Source: Rostratula benghalensis (lineage: Eukaryota; Chordata; Aves; Charadriiformes; Rostratulidae). Taken from it: a stretch of DNA of 64,000 bases. The DNA lies in assembly GCA_013399305.1 (NCBI GenBank), contig VXAI01000381.1, forward strand, positions 93,809 to 157,808, given 5' to 3'. Made by a program: the position numbers and the translations under genes. This document shows positions 49,998 through 62,489 of the stretch, piece by piece (positions within the stretch are counted from its first letter, which is position 1; the number at the start of each line of letters is the position of its first letter). Under the pieces are notes generated by a model. It was not told where the DNA came from. It ran no database searches and worked only from the letters and a program-made list of their open reading frames with translations.

Positions 49998-50137
49998 GAT
50001 TGTGTGGAGAGGTTGTCCAGTCCTCATCCTTAAAGATTTTTACAGAATCCCTAGGCAACCTGCTCTGACTGTACTTTGAACAAGAATTGGAACAAGTTGG
50101 CCACTTGTGATCCCTTCCAACCTCTGAAAGTTTATAG
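49998..50137 (+). mobile_element. CR1 LINE 3' fragment, old and diverged
   Basis: This plus-strand copy keeps the order of CR1 3' end landmarks. These are 'tgtggagaggttgtccag', 'tccttaaagattttta', 'ggcaacctgctctgac', a degraded middle, and 'gatcccttccaacctctg'. The octamer terminus is lost or unrecognisable after 50137. Divergence is clearly higher than in the three minus-strand copies, which suggests an older insertion. It begins about 130 bases after the sequence gap ending at 49870. Confidence 0.75.
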
Positions 50138-53100
50138 AGGCTTTTTATGCATTCAGTGGACAGAAATATAAGGTCAGGTCATATCAGAAAAAGATAAAAG
50201 TCTGTTACAAGTGGGAAGAAATGCTCCTTATAGCCATTCTAGATGGAATCTAGAAGATTAGCCTGGATTAGGTAATTAAGAGACAGCTAAAAATGGTCAT
50301 ATGGTGAGTGACTTCACCTTGAGTACACAGACTGTTAGTTGAAGATAACATGATTATTTGAAGGTGTTTTCTTTATAAAGGGCTTCCTCATCCTTCATCA
50401 CAACTGATGTCTTAGAAGGCTACTAAAATACAGGTAAATAACTGCATAGAATAAAAAGTACTATATGCAGTGACTGATGAACTAATAGGATAGATCCTTA
50501 CAGTTTTAGTACAAGATCGGCTAGCTAACCACAAGGTACACACACTTCAGCTGACAATATATCTTGATAAGCTAAAAAAAAATCCCAGAATTGTCTTGTC
50601 AATAGAAGAAATGAGTCAATAGCAGAACAAATGCTATCCACTTCTAATCATAGTAATGGCACAATAGACAATATTCATTACCCATCTGTCAAATCTTGGT
50701 GTGAAAAAAGGTGGTAATAGATCAAGGATAATATAACAATAACAGTAACCATAATAGTAAAAACAGGAGCAACAGCAAAACCAAAAAATATCATGACCTA
50801 AAATTAGTGACATAAATCAATGAGTGTTTTCTTGTGTCAATTCCCATTAAGGTATGCTGTGTAAGACACAATAACTTGAAGTATCCTAACACAGCATGAC
50901 ATCCTCTTTTTACTTCATGAATTATGATTTAAGGCTTGATTTTTTTTACCCATGGATAACTACTTGCTATAACATAATAAATTCAGGGATTTTCACCAGT
51001 TTTCTTGGCAAGATATTTAGCTGCATCCTAAGAGGAAAAAAAGTGTTCTTTCCTCTTGCCTGTTTTTGGTAGCATTCATCCCAATGATGATGCTGTATAA
51101 CTGGGCTAAATCATTTCAATCACAGTTTGACAGCTGAAAGCTGACTTTTTCTCATAGGGAAGAAAGTCTTTTGAAATAAAGCATAAAATAAGACAGTTTT
51201 AGGTTTCCATCTTTGTGGAGCTCTGGTGGTGTTTTCCTGCCAGACAAAGTATTTTTTCCACTACCTGTTTGGCTCTAGACTAATACTGATGTCATTAATA
51301 CTGAGTCAAGATGGTATTAGTCACATTGAATTCCATCACTTAAAGGTAGGTGTCTGCATTTTATGCATCACCTATGAGTTCACTATCTGAGATTCCATTA
51401 TAGTCAAAGGGGATTATGGACAATATGGACACCTCACTGTAAAATAGGCAGACACACTTAATTTTTTTTAGCCAAGTGACTTTCTAGATTTTTCAATGCA
51501 TTGACTAAATTTCCATTGACAGCAATGAAAACCAGTTTATTGCCATTACCATATGTGGCTTTCTGAATCTGGATCCGAAGCCCACGCCTAATACACAGTC
51601 TAGCTGTCTGACACGATTAAGTCTATACTGTCATTTGAGATGCCGCAGTGTACCTAAAGATTCATGTGGGGTTGGCAGATACAACACAATTTATAGGTGA
51701 GTAAAATCCTTCTGTTCTTTTGGAGTGGTAACCAAAAGGGACACCCAAGGGCATAAAAAATGACACTAGTTAATTATGTCTAGGCAATTTTACTTTATTC
51801 TTAGTGTCTAATTTATGATGATCATTAAGGATATATCTATACTGAGAAATTAAATAGGACCAGGAACATTTCTGGTCATTGGGGTCAAGCAGCAAAATAT
51901 ATTTGGATCTACAAAGGTGAACTCTCTAAACTTCCAAAAAAAGGTGAGTGCACGTGGTGTAGTTATGGGGAGTGGGTAGTTATAACTCCTAAAATGCTCC
52001 CAGGTGTTGTCATTGTGTCAGATGTTATGAATAAATACTTGACCAGAGACAGTCCTTATAGCTCACTAACACGGTCAGACATGCTTGAGAGTCCTGGGCA
52101 TTATTTCATTTAGCAGCCATTGCTTAATTGCCTAGGAATTGAGCCATGGGGGCAGGCATTAACAGACAATCCAAGCTGAGAAATTAGAAATAATAAAAAT
52201 TCTCATCTACTCTTCTTCCCACTCCTATCTGCACCCCAATATATCCAAAATATTCCAGCCACTTTAGATAGCACACCTCTAGATGCATCAAGTTTTACCA
52301 GAATTACTTCTTCTTTCTCTTGAAGCAATTGTCAGTCAGTCCTGCAATTGGAGTATTGCAATAGGTTTGTATAGATTCAGTATTTTCATTCATTCTTCTC
52401 TATGTCTCTGTTTTGTGCTTTCTATTCAGACACAGAGCACAATAGAATTGCCACTGCCAAAACCCTCACTCCACTGGAGTGAAAACCATTCATTTGTTGT
52501 CTCAATTTTAAGATTCCTGACTCTAAATGCAAGGGTATTCTCCATGGATGTAATGGGACATTTAGCAATTCATTCATTTTCTTCACATGCTACTTATTTA
52601 GACACTCAGCAGTTGGCAGCTTTGATGTGAGTGGTGGAAATTATAAAGACATTACGTATCATAAAAATATAAATGAAAGAAAACATAGTCCCTTTTTTAT
52701 ATCAGACTAAATTGACTAGTGTCATACTCGGGACATTTTGTTTTATAAACTATAATCGTTAGAGGAGGTGTTCCCTTGAGTGAAACACTACCTGTCTGTT
52801 TCATATATAACACCAGGTCTTCACTTTTTCTCCTGTAAAGGAATTGCTGTGCAAGACTTAGACACAAAGAGATAAATGTATAACATCAGATAGTACATGT
52901 ATGAATAGAACAAAGTATGCCTGTGTTTGAGATCTTAAACATAATTAAGGTATTTGAGTGTCAGTGAAGGGAAAGAAATAATATATGAAGGGAGTAGTAA
53001 AACTCAGCTGGACAATTCAGGCTATGATTTTTCAGAAATATTTACACTGAAGGGCAAGAAAAAGAAAATTAAAAAAAAGAAAAAAGGAAAAGGACAATTT

Positions 53101-56100
53101 TTCATGTTATTTGGTTCTACTTTCTGGTCATTTGTGGTGGCTAAGCACCTGCACACTTGTTCATTCACTCCTACCCCCACAGTGGCGTAGGGGAGAAAAC
53201 AAGAAAAGCAAGAGTGAGAATACTCATGGATTAGGATAAAAATACTTTGATATATGAAGAAAGGAGGGGAATAAAACCCAGCCACAAGAGATGCAAAGGC
53301 AATCAGTCACTACCTCCCACAAACAGACTGGTTCCCTGCCAATCTCTGAGCAATATCTACCTTGGAAGACACATTCTTCCTTATTTCAGTTTTTAATTGT
53401 GGAGCATGAAATTGCATGATATAGAATATCTCTTTGGTCAATTCAGATTAGATGTCCTGCCTGTGTCCCATCGCCTTCCCTATCCCACTTGCTAGAAAGC
53501 CTTGATGCTGTTCAAGCACTAATCATCAATATAGAAATCATTGGTGCATTATCAATACTGTTTTGGTCAAAAATCTACAACCCAGCACTATACAGATTCC
53601 TACGAAGAAAGTTAAACATCATTCCTGTGAGACTCAGTACACCATTATAAATACTGTTGTCAAAACATTCACCCATTTTGATTACAGAGCATGCATACAG
53701 TGAGACAAAGCTGACAGCTCTACTCTGGGGAGTGAGCCTCTAGACATTTGAAGTAGCTTTTTTATACTTCGATTCAAACAAAATAGCATATTAAACCAAG
53801 TATCATAGTGGGATCAAGATCTGGTATAATAATTCAGGCATCCTAGTGCCAATAAGAGTGACAAACTAAGGCTGGATGTGCCTCTTCATACACTTTCTGA
53901 TTTGGTTCTAATGGCCTTCCTCTTCATTATGCATTTTTTTCTATTAATTTTCTTCTTTTTTTTTTTTTCCCTAATATTTTTTTGCTCTAAACTTAAAGAG
54001 GTTTTGCAATATCCATCCCTATAGATATTCAAATCTTTGCCAGACAAGATGATGAGCTACCTTATCTAAGTTGGTTCGGCTTTGAGCCAGGGTTGGAGCA
54101 AGGGACATCAAGATTTCCCTCCCAATCCATACCACAGTTCTGCATTGTGGTTCCATACTAGTCCATTCTAACCAGTGACAGAAATCCTATTCGCAGCTGC
54201 CATCATTTAGATCACCTTTTCATTCATTTTGTGGTGTCCAAAAAATTGGGATGACAGGGCATCCTATCTGTGCTTATGTTCTCTCTGCCATCTCAATTCT
54301 GTGACTCTGATCTAGTGGCTGTTACTGTGGGAAAACCAAGGCAAACATCAAAGTGTGTTAAAATTCATTCAGACGTCTGATTTTTGCTGTTGTATTGAAA
54401 AATAGCAGTGAGCCTTGCAGGGTGGCTGTCTTCAGATATGGATTTTGGGAAGTGCTGTACAAGTCTAACTGCTACTAAATTTGCTTCATGGAGTTTTACC
54501 TGCGAGACTGATACCTAAAGCACCAGTTAAGCAGGACAGTAAACTGTATCTTAAGTTTGTGAAACTGCATTTCAAATTTACATATGTGTTTAAGTATGTT
54601 GTTGAAACCTGAGGAAGAAAATCTGGAATAATTCTTCAGCATCTACATTTCATTATAGAAATCTTTAAGATCTGTAATTTTACGGCAATAGTAAGAACAG
54701 GGAACCCAAAAAGGCACCCACTTCACACTAATTTGGTATCACAAATAAATGTACAACCTTTTCAAGGGCATAATATTATCTTTCAAGCACCAATGACATA
54801 CAGTGAAATGCTTTTCAAATTAGGTTGTTTACTTTCCTTGTGACTTTAACAGTTTCCATAATATTTAATTTAATTTTAAAAAAAAATAATTTCTAGATTT
54901 ATTTCTCAAAATCAGATCAGAGGAGTATTCAGCTCAATGGTCTTCACCCAGCTGGAGGTTTAACATCCACTCCACAGCAGTTTTCTAGTTTTTGAATACA
55001 GTTAATGTCCAAGATACACAGACTTGTTCTGTTTAAGCATCTGCTTTAGGGTGGGATGAGTCTTCTATTTTTTTCATTTTCAAAAATCATATTGATTTCT
55101 TGTTTGAAGACAGAATAATTATCACCCCAGCTGAAAAATTTCCCAGCAAATATTTTTGTTATACAAAATTTTTCATAAGAATGAATAATATATGGTAAAA
55201 ATATCAGCTACTGAGGTAAGTTTTATTCCAAAACCCTTAGAAAGCCAGTCCTGTAACATTATTTTAATGCCTACAGCCATTCTTGTTTGAATGTTGCATT
55301 CTCTGTCTTTTTTATTTAATCCGCAGAAATCTTCTGTCTTCTGTCCAAAGACATCCTTGTGTTCACATGAATGCTGTGATGCACTGGTCCTTTTCACAAA
55401 AAAGGGCATGCTATGTTATGATTTATTTATTTTGGCCTATAAGGAATAATGGACTGTAGAGTTATGACAACATAATTCATTTAGATGCATTTTTTAACTG
55501 AATTATATTGCATTGTTTGACCAAGGGAGTTTAAACTTTTTTATTTTGTCAGTATACAACCAATGGAAAACATTAAGAAGAATCCTATATAGATTATTGC
55601 TTCTCATCAAAAAAAGTGTAAAAATTAAAACTCTGAATGGTAAGCTTCCTAGGATACATTGTCAATAAACATTTCTCTTTAAAACAGTTTTTTTAGATAT
55701 AGTTTCATGGCAAGTTTCATGGTAACTAGCAAATGCATAGTTAAAAAAAGATGGCTGTCAGACTTCAAGAGATGACATAAATATTACAAGCTCTTTTATG
55801 GATTTCCACTGACAAATAATCAAACCATTCATATTAAAATTGCTTCTGTCATACCTCTTGTCAATCATGACCTGCACAGCAAAAACATGACACAAATCCA
55901 TCACAAGTTTTTGAAGATTCAGATACATACAATTCATTGTTCACTTTGCTCCAAATTTTTTTGTACTAATATCAGCTGGATTTTTTTAAAGTTGTTTTTG
56001 TCTGTGTTCGTTGTTTTTTATCATCTGTCATATCATTATTTTTGAAGTGTGGAAATAGTAATCTTTCCACAGAGATGGGAAAAATTGATAAAATATAGAG

Positions 56101-57630
56101 CTCAAAAATATTTATACAATTCTGGTTTTATATTTATTCTACTCATTTTCCTCCATGGTTGAATTGAGGAATTGCAATTCCTTGAATATTTTAATTTTGC
56201 TTGAAAACTAAAGCATATATTTACTATTAAAACTTGATAACTTCTTTTTTAATCCTTATCTTTTTTACTTCATATAATTTTTTTTTCTTTTTCCAATGAA
56301 TCTTGAATAACTTCAAGAATACTTCTTTTATTAGTCTTTTGATGCTCAACACAATTTTGCTGTATCTATACATGTTTTTACTTCCATTGCTTATTATAAG
56401 TTTTTCCTTCTTACTGATTTTTCTGTTATCCTTTTTCATTCAGTGTAGTCTGCCAACGTTTTATTCAAGTTCAACTTTTGCTTGAGATACAACTTTTCAG
56501 TAGTTACCTGTGTTGCAAAAGGAAAATATACAGGCCTTCTTCATATTCATGGTCTGGATCTGTTCCACCCAGCTGATTTCTCTGTTTAGTTTCCTTTTGT
56601 CTTTTATCATTGAAAAACTTAGTTACAGACCTACCTTCATCCTTTCACTTAGTTGTAATAGAAGCAACTTATAATCATTCTATCCAGGGTTAATTTTCAT
56701 GCCTTCCTTATTCTTTTAACTTACCACTACCAGATCTCACAGTGGGATCAGAAATCTTTCAGCTCTGGCATGTGACAAACCTGCAGGTAGCTAGGACTGA
56801 TATTCTATCACTGATATTATTCTGAAGAAAATGTATGGCTAGTACAATTTTTATTTTCCACAGTGCTAGGAATATCTCTAAAAGAATAAGCTGCTCTAAC
56901 CAGGATTAGTATGGAAGAAGGCTAATTGGTCTTTCACCTTATTTTTGCTGTCATTCCTTCAGGGATTAAGTTAAGCCTCAGTGTATGTTTCATCACAGAA
57001 TCATGGAGATTATACTTTGTCTCTCTGTCTGTCATTCAGACACTTCCCCTAATATAGACTAGATTTTTATAAGCCTCACAACTCATCATGTGGTTCCTTT
57101 TAGTCAAAATAGGTATATAATTTATGGCACCAAAGGCATGTTAGGGTAATAGAATGCAAGATATAAGACAGTAACATGATTACTAAATCTTTACTAAGTT
57201 TCCTGATTTCCCACCTTTCACCCATGCCAAGTCTCACCTATGTATGGGATTTTTGCATCTTTAAATTAAGAAGATACTAATGCAGTGTCTACGAATCAGA
57301 CCTCAGACATTTAAAAGTATTCTGGGTAGAATACATTTGTCTATCTATACTAGATTGCCTAGTATAAAGTAATACAACACAAAGTCATGACCTGGTCCTT
57401 TAAAATAAAGCTCCACTCAATGATAAAATAGAACTGCAGTAGGAAACTGTCAGTTACTCAGCAAAATTTACATAAGTCAGAAAGACCAACTATTTCCTTT
57501 CAGTTCCAGCTAGAGATCTTCACTGATAAATTGTAAAATTGTTTATCATTGTGATATCTGAATGCTTAATTATTCATAGAATTTTCTGTTAGCTTAAAAG
57601 CCATTAATTATATTGATTTAAGATGGGATT
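50138..57630. other. Long stretch of non-coding DNA, little recognised
   Basis: About 7.5 kb of AT-rich unique sequence with T13 at 53956-53968 and the A/G tract at 53053. A 115-codon plus frame at 52283-52630 lacks any domain, and composition explains a lysine-rich minus frame near 56227-56439. A possible stub of a CR1 terminus ('cacagaatcatgg', near 56995) is too short to call. Confidence 0.6.
53053..53093 (+). repeat. A/G-rich low-complexity tract
   Basis: 'ggcaagaaaaagaaaat' followed by poly-A with single G interruptions, ending 'ggaaaaggac'. It creates artificial lysine-rich frames on the plus strand. Confidence 0.8.
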
Positions 57631-57795
57631 CATAGAATCATAGAATAGTAGCATGGTTAGAGTTGGAAAGGACCTTAAAGTTCATCAAGTTCTAACCCCC
57701 CTGCCATAGGCAGGGACACCTCCCACCAGACCAGGTTGCTCAAAGCCCCATCCAGCCTGGCTTTAAACACTTCCAGAGATGAGGCATACAACTTC
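57631..57795 (-). mobile_element. CR1 LINE 3' fragment, about 165 bp
   Basis: The plus strand opens with 'catagaatcatagaatag' and runs through 'ttggaaaggaccttaaag' and 'cagggacacctcccacc'. It continues through 'aggttgctcaaagcccc' and 'cttccagagatgaggca'. This is the well-preserved 3' end of a CR1 on the minus strand. It is the least diverged of the short copies here and closely resembles the copy at 41.4 kb. It ends around 'acttc', with unique sequence beyond. Confidence 0.95.
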
Positions 57796-59439
57796 AAAAG
57801 ACTACAAAATCTGCAAATGGGCTAATCACACTTTCGATCCAGTACAAGTCAAGAAATCATTTGTGAATGATTTCTTGGCCCTACTTAGAAGATTAATTGA
57901 GGATGAGCTGAGCGATGCCCTATAAATACGAATTTCTGATTTTGACTACAAGATGGATGAAGAATAAAACCAACTGTAGATATCCCTCTTTGTTCAGACA
58001 AACCTTACCCTTACTCTCCCTGTATAATTAATGGAAACAGGTACATTTGGAGGATCATTCATCCCATGTAAGATCCATGTCTAAGGAAAGAGGAGTGAAT
58101 AGACGTATGAACATGTTAGACGTTCTCTTCTGAAAATGCAGAACATTTCTTTTACACAACCATCTTAGACAAAATGTTCAATTTCCAGTTGATAAAAATA
58201 AGTTAATTTCATTTGAATTTTCAATTGTACTTCAGATAAAGTTATGACTTCCATCAAGAAATTCCAGTTTTAATTCTAGGGTCTACGCTTATACAAGGAG
58301 TTCTATAAACAAACTAAAGCTTTATTTTCTTATTTGAAAGTACCAGATGAAGAAAAACCTACTATAACTCTTGATCAGTCATTCTACTGTTTACAGATAT
58401 TTAGTTGCTAAAAACTTGTATTTCTTTGCAGAACCAGTTTGCCAAGATTCAATTCCTGACCACTGGATCTTTTCCTTCTGAGACTGAAGAATCTTCTATT
58501 ATCACATTTTTATTCCTTCAGTGGATATTTATAGACCATGTCTAGTTATGCCTTATCTTCCTCTTGAAAAATTAAATAGAGCGTGGAGTTCTTCACTGCG
58601 AAGTGTTTTCAAACCTGTAATAATTCCTATGGAACTTCTCTGAACGATTTCTAATCTTTTTCAATATATTTTCTCAGCTGCAGCTACTAAGACTGGACAG
58701 GGTTTTTTGGGTTTTTTGTTGTTTTTTTGTTTGTTTGTTTGTTTGGGGTTTTTTTTTTTTGTTTGTTCGTTTGTTTTTTATAATGGTCATAGCAATGCCA
58801 CATGCAAACTAATAAAATGATTCCTTTCTTCTGTTTGATATATTTTCATTTATGTGTTTAATGATCACATTGTTACTCCACAACACCTTACTGGAGGACA
58901 TATTCTGCTGATGAGTTACTACTGATTCTCATTTTCTCCAAGTCTTTTGCAAGATCACAGCTTCTCAAGATAGAATTTTTCATCCACTAAATGTAATTTT
59001 GATTTTTTGGTCTTGTGACTGATGTCACTGTAATTCTGTTCTATGTCATTTTGTGCAAGATCAGGATGTGAGCAAGGACCTTATTTCAAGAAGTTGTTAT
59101 ATGAACTTAATAAAATCCTTTGCTTAATTTTACATGAAGAACGACAGCTAACCTTAATGTGGTCCTAAAATCATTCCTCCTGAACATCTAAACTATGTGT
59201 TCAGCTGTTGCCACCCATGATGATCTTCAAAACTCTGCTTCAGGTCCTACTGTGCTGGTGCTATTCTCCTATTTATCCTAATTCTTCCTTGTCTGAACTT
59301 TGTTTGTGACCTTCATGTTTTCAACAAACTTTGAAAGCAGAGAGCCATTCACCTGTGATAGCACATTTTTCTATTCCTAATTTCCTTTTCTCTTCTATCA
59401 CTTCTCTGCTTTCCAATTTGTCTATTAAAAAAAAATAAA
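57796..59439. other. Non-coding DNA with one T/G tract
   Basis: Nothing recognised apart from the T/G tract at 58700. Confidence 0.6.
58700..58779 (+). repeat. T/G-rich low-complexity tract
   Basis: 'ggttttttgggtttttt', then (TTTG)n, then 'ggggtttttttttttt' and 'gtttgttcgtttg'. It has the same family character as the tracts at 11962 and 35217. Confidence 0.9.
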
Positions 59440-59930
59440 AAAATGCATATATTTAAAAGAAAACCCTATTGAGTGATTTCCAGAAATGTTCCACTTCACA
59501 AATAAGAACAGCAACGTGGATAACATTGGTTTGATTGTAAATTGGTTGGGAAAGGGTTAGCGCATAAGCAATTGGCTCCAATCTTTTGGAGGCAACCGTA
59601 GATTCAATTTTATATATCCGTGTAGACTTGCATGGTATTTCTCTGCGCTTCAATATTTCAACAATAGTACCTTCCCATTTCACAATGTGATTACAGGGCT
59701 AAATCAATTAGGAGATAGTGATGAGGGATTCAAAGCAATGCAAACCAGGAAATACCTCCAAGTACCAGGCCTGCCTTGTGCAGCTGCTTTAACAGATTTA
59801 CAGCTTTCTGGAAATTATATGCATGCTACTCAGTACATTTTGAACAGAGAGCACTTGAAGGAGATACTACAGTTTCCAGTGATGTGGATGCTAATTCACA
59901 TCCTATTGGCAGGTACTTAATGTTATCAGG
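59440..59930. promoter_or_regulatory. Candidate conserved non-coding block
   Basis: Balanced, repeat-free sequence with several scattered CpGs ('gcaacgtggataac', 'gttagcgcataagc', 'ggcaaccgtagattc', 'atatatccgtgtag', 'ttctctgcgcttc'). CpG retention in AT-rich DNA is unusual. Diverging open frames of 76 codons (minus, 59683-59453) and 77 codons (plus, 59687-59920) start within four bases of each other. Neither resembles a known protein. The simplest reading is constrained non-coding DNA. Confidence 0.3.
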
Positions 59931-60956
59931 TATACTAGGTGAAACTTAATAAAGGATTAATGAAGACAGCATGTTTCTTCCTGCTTTTATTATTATTCCA
60001 TTAGACTTTCAGTGCATTACGGGTAGTTTATTTTAGATCATCTTCCCCTCAGCCCCTGAACAAGCCACAATCAGCCAGAACTAAGCACATTGGAATGGTA
60101 TTTTCCTACCAACTTCTTTAAAATCTTGGTTTTCTCTCTTCACAATAGTTGTCCTTATTTTCATCCAGAAATCTCAGGCTTTCCTTAAATTGTTACTGAT
60201 TTCAGAAAATCCTATTAAATCTTGACCAAGGACTAGTTGCCCTAAGGAATACTGTTATTTCCTCCTCTTTTCTAGTTCTTTTTAGCCTTGTTGTCTCTGT
60301 TGCCTGGCAGATCTCTCAGAAAGAAACAAGCCTTATTTCTTTGCAATCTCCACCTTCCCTCTTCCTAGCTTTTGGGGTGGGACCCTAAATGTACCAGACC
60401 TCTCCTGGTTTTGATGTGCTCTCATAAGCACTTCACTACTTGAAGAGAAATACTAGTTTGAGATAGGTAGTGACAAGAATCCTGTCCCCAGCTTTGAGGA
60501 GAAACACTGCCCCATCCAGCAGCCACTTATTCCACTTGCCCCAGAAGTATCCTCTAACACTCCAGTCACATCAGCTGCAATCTCCACCCCTTTCCATCAT
60601 TTTGTTTCAGCCACCATTTTATGGCAGGGAGCCACCAGTTTTGATAAGGTCCTGATATCCATGTTTTTATACTGCCTTGTGATTCACTGGCAGGACTGGG
60701 AGCTGCCTTCCACTTTCCCTGGAAGTGCATCAGAGCAGGATGTTCCTGCCCACATGAACAGGGAGTGCATACATAGGAGCTGCTACCTTTTGACATCATA
60801 CCCATATGTGTTTTCATAATATGCTGTGGTTGGCTGGTTGCCATCTCTTGAAAATGCTATACCCACACGAGGTCCAAGCTCCATTTGATTGGCTGCTCAT
60901 TTCTTTTAAGCAGAAGATGTTCATACATAAGAATATATATATTTTACACATATGTA

Positions 60957-60971
60957 TGTGTGTGTGTGTGT
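60957..60971 (+). repeat. Short TG microsatellite
   Basis: About seven TG units, about 60 bases before the third gap and continuous with further AT-rich simple sequence. Confidence 0.85.
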
Positions 60972-61033
60972 TCAAATATGCATAAATGCATGTTATTTAT
61001 ATATAGATACACTTAATAAATATTTATTTATAT

Positions 61034-61120
61034 NNNNNNNNNNNNNNNNNNNNNNNNNNNNNNNNNNNNNNNNNNNNNNNNNNNNNNNNNNNNNNNNNNN
61101 NNNNNNNNNNNNNNNNNNNN
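61034..61120. other. Assembly gap (87 N) next to a TA-rich repeat
   Basis: A run of 87 N. The left flank carries a short TG array at 60957-60971 and then 'tatatatagatac' and 'aatatttatttatat'. The gap again falls in or beside a low-complexity AT array. Confidence 0.99.
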
Positions 61121-61854
61121 CATTCTTTCATAAAAGGTAATTAAACTAATAATTAAAATTGTAATAGAAAGTGATCAATCAAAAGTAAAAGGTAGTTTTG
61201 GGTCCCACCACTTTGCAAGCCTCCTAAACAAACCTTGATATGCTTGCAATTGGGAGAATTTTACAGACACGTGGGTAGGTGTCATTTGGCAGGGGAAGTA
61301 TGAACTTACTGAAACATTCTTAAGAGCTTCATACCTGGCCTAGGAGGCCTGGCTGTCTTTTCTGAACACATAGAGATGTTAAGTTTGTCTTAAAGAAATA
61401 GGCATTATGCAAGTGTACCTGGATTATTGTTCTAAAAAGCAAAACTGGTTCTGAAATGGCTAGGATGTTTAAAACAATTTTTATCAGGTGGCACATGCAT
61501 TCAGAAAGTACAGACTGACAAGAAAAAGAAAAAAAAAAAAAGAATTTTTAATAATTTTAAATAAACTATTAAAGCAATAAAATAAAATAAACTGTTAAGG
61601 TGGAATCCCATATCCAACTGACCTGTGCTGCTGTGTGACCATTCCAGCCCATGCAACATAAGACATTCCTTGTACTATGTATATTTGGCCCAACTGTTGT
61701 AGGTCCATACAGAACACATTTCTATGAGACCTTTTTCTGCGTCTGCAGGAAAAAAATTATACTATTTGCAGTATTATTTTTACCTGTAGCTCCTGCAGAG
61801 CTGGCGAGCCTGGCAGAGCTGAGCAGATACCAGACTGGGTTACAGGAAAATGAG

Positions 61855-62489
61855 CTAAAGCATAACTAAAGGGTAGGATTTCAGGGGGGGTGTTCTACTG
61901 GTGGTTGGAGAAGGAGCTGGCAGGATGTGATTTCCCACAAGATCCAATGTACTCCTGCACCCTGACCCTGCCAAGATGATGTTGGAGAGCCCAAGATGCT
62001 GGGCTGGGTTCCAGGGTAAAACTTGGAGGCAGCCACAGGAAAGCTCACCAGACCAATTTTTGTGAGTACAGAGATGGTCCTCCCATCTTTTCTGCTGATA
62101 CGTATCTGGCTCATGATCTGCCTGGTGAGGCAGCACATACACTGGAGGGGGCAAAGAAAGAAGCACAAGTACTGACTGCATTTCAGTGGCTTGGTAAAGT
62201 GCTTTTGAAGGACTTTCCCCCAAAGAACTTGTTTTGTCACTACCTTGCTGGGTGACAGACAGGGTGGGATCTGTAAGAAAGATACTTGGTGGCTCTGAAG
62301 AGGAAGGGAACATTGTAGGAACATAAGAGGAAAAGATGGGTGTGACCCAGGCACCCAATGGTATGTGGGACAGGAGTCAAGAGAGATTGGGGAAGGCCTT
62401 TGGAGGTCAGAGTGCCTCCCTGCACAGCTTGGGTCACTGCCTTCATGGCCCATCCTCTCTGCCCCATTTTGTGTCTTGCTTCTGCCCAA
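61855..62489 (-). other. Unrecognised strip with two overlapping minus-strand open frames (202 and 167 codons)
   Basis: This strip has noticeably higher GC than its surroundings. On the minus strand one frame is open from 62489 to 61881 (202 codons, the longest in the window). A second is open from 62358 to 61855 (167 codons). Translations include MGRSKTQNGAERMGHEGSD and MGAWVTPIFSSYVPTMFPSS. Both are rich in Pro, Ser, Leu and Gln without a domain I can name, and have no clear signal peptide or transmembrane segment. No splice pair or poly(A) signal clearly frames them. It may be a non-coding RNA exon, a decayed retroelement, or a chance low-stop region caused by GC content. I do not call it a gene. 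Confidence 0.25.

Larger units (their letters stand above)
59931..61854. other. Non-coding DNA around the third gap
   Basis: Contains a moderately GC-richer patch at about 60470-60850 with a 92-codon unrecognised minus frame, then TG/TA simple sequence and the gap. An A-rich run lies at 61520-61541. Confidence 0.6.

Noticed and set aside
52283..52630. 115-codon plus-strand open frame
   Set aside because: No recognisable domain, no splice or promoter context, and a length that is not exceptional in 64 kb.
56227..56485. Opposed Lys/Ile-rich and Leu/Phe-rich frames
   Set aside because: Both follow directly from a strongly A- or T-skewed strip, and the amino-acid bias is compositional.
56990..57020. 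Possible CR1 terminus ('cacagaatcatgg')
   Set aside because: Only about one octamer is matched and the following sequence does not resemble the CR1 tail.
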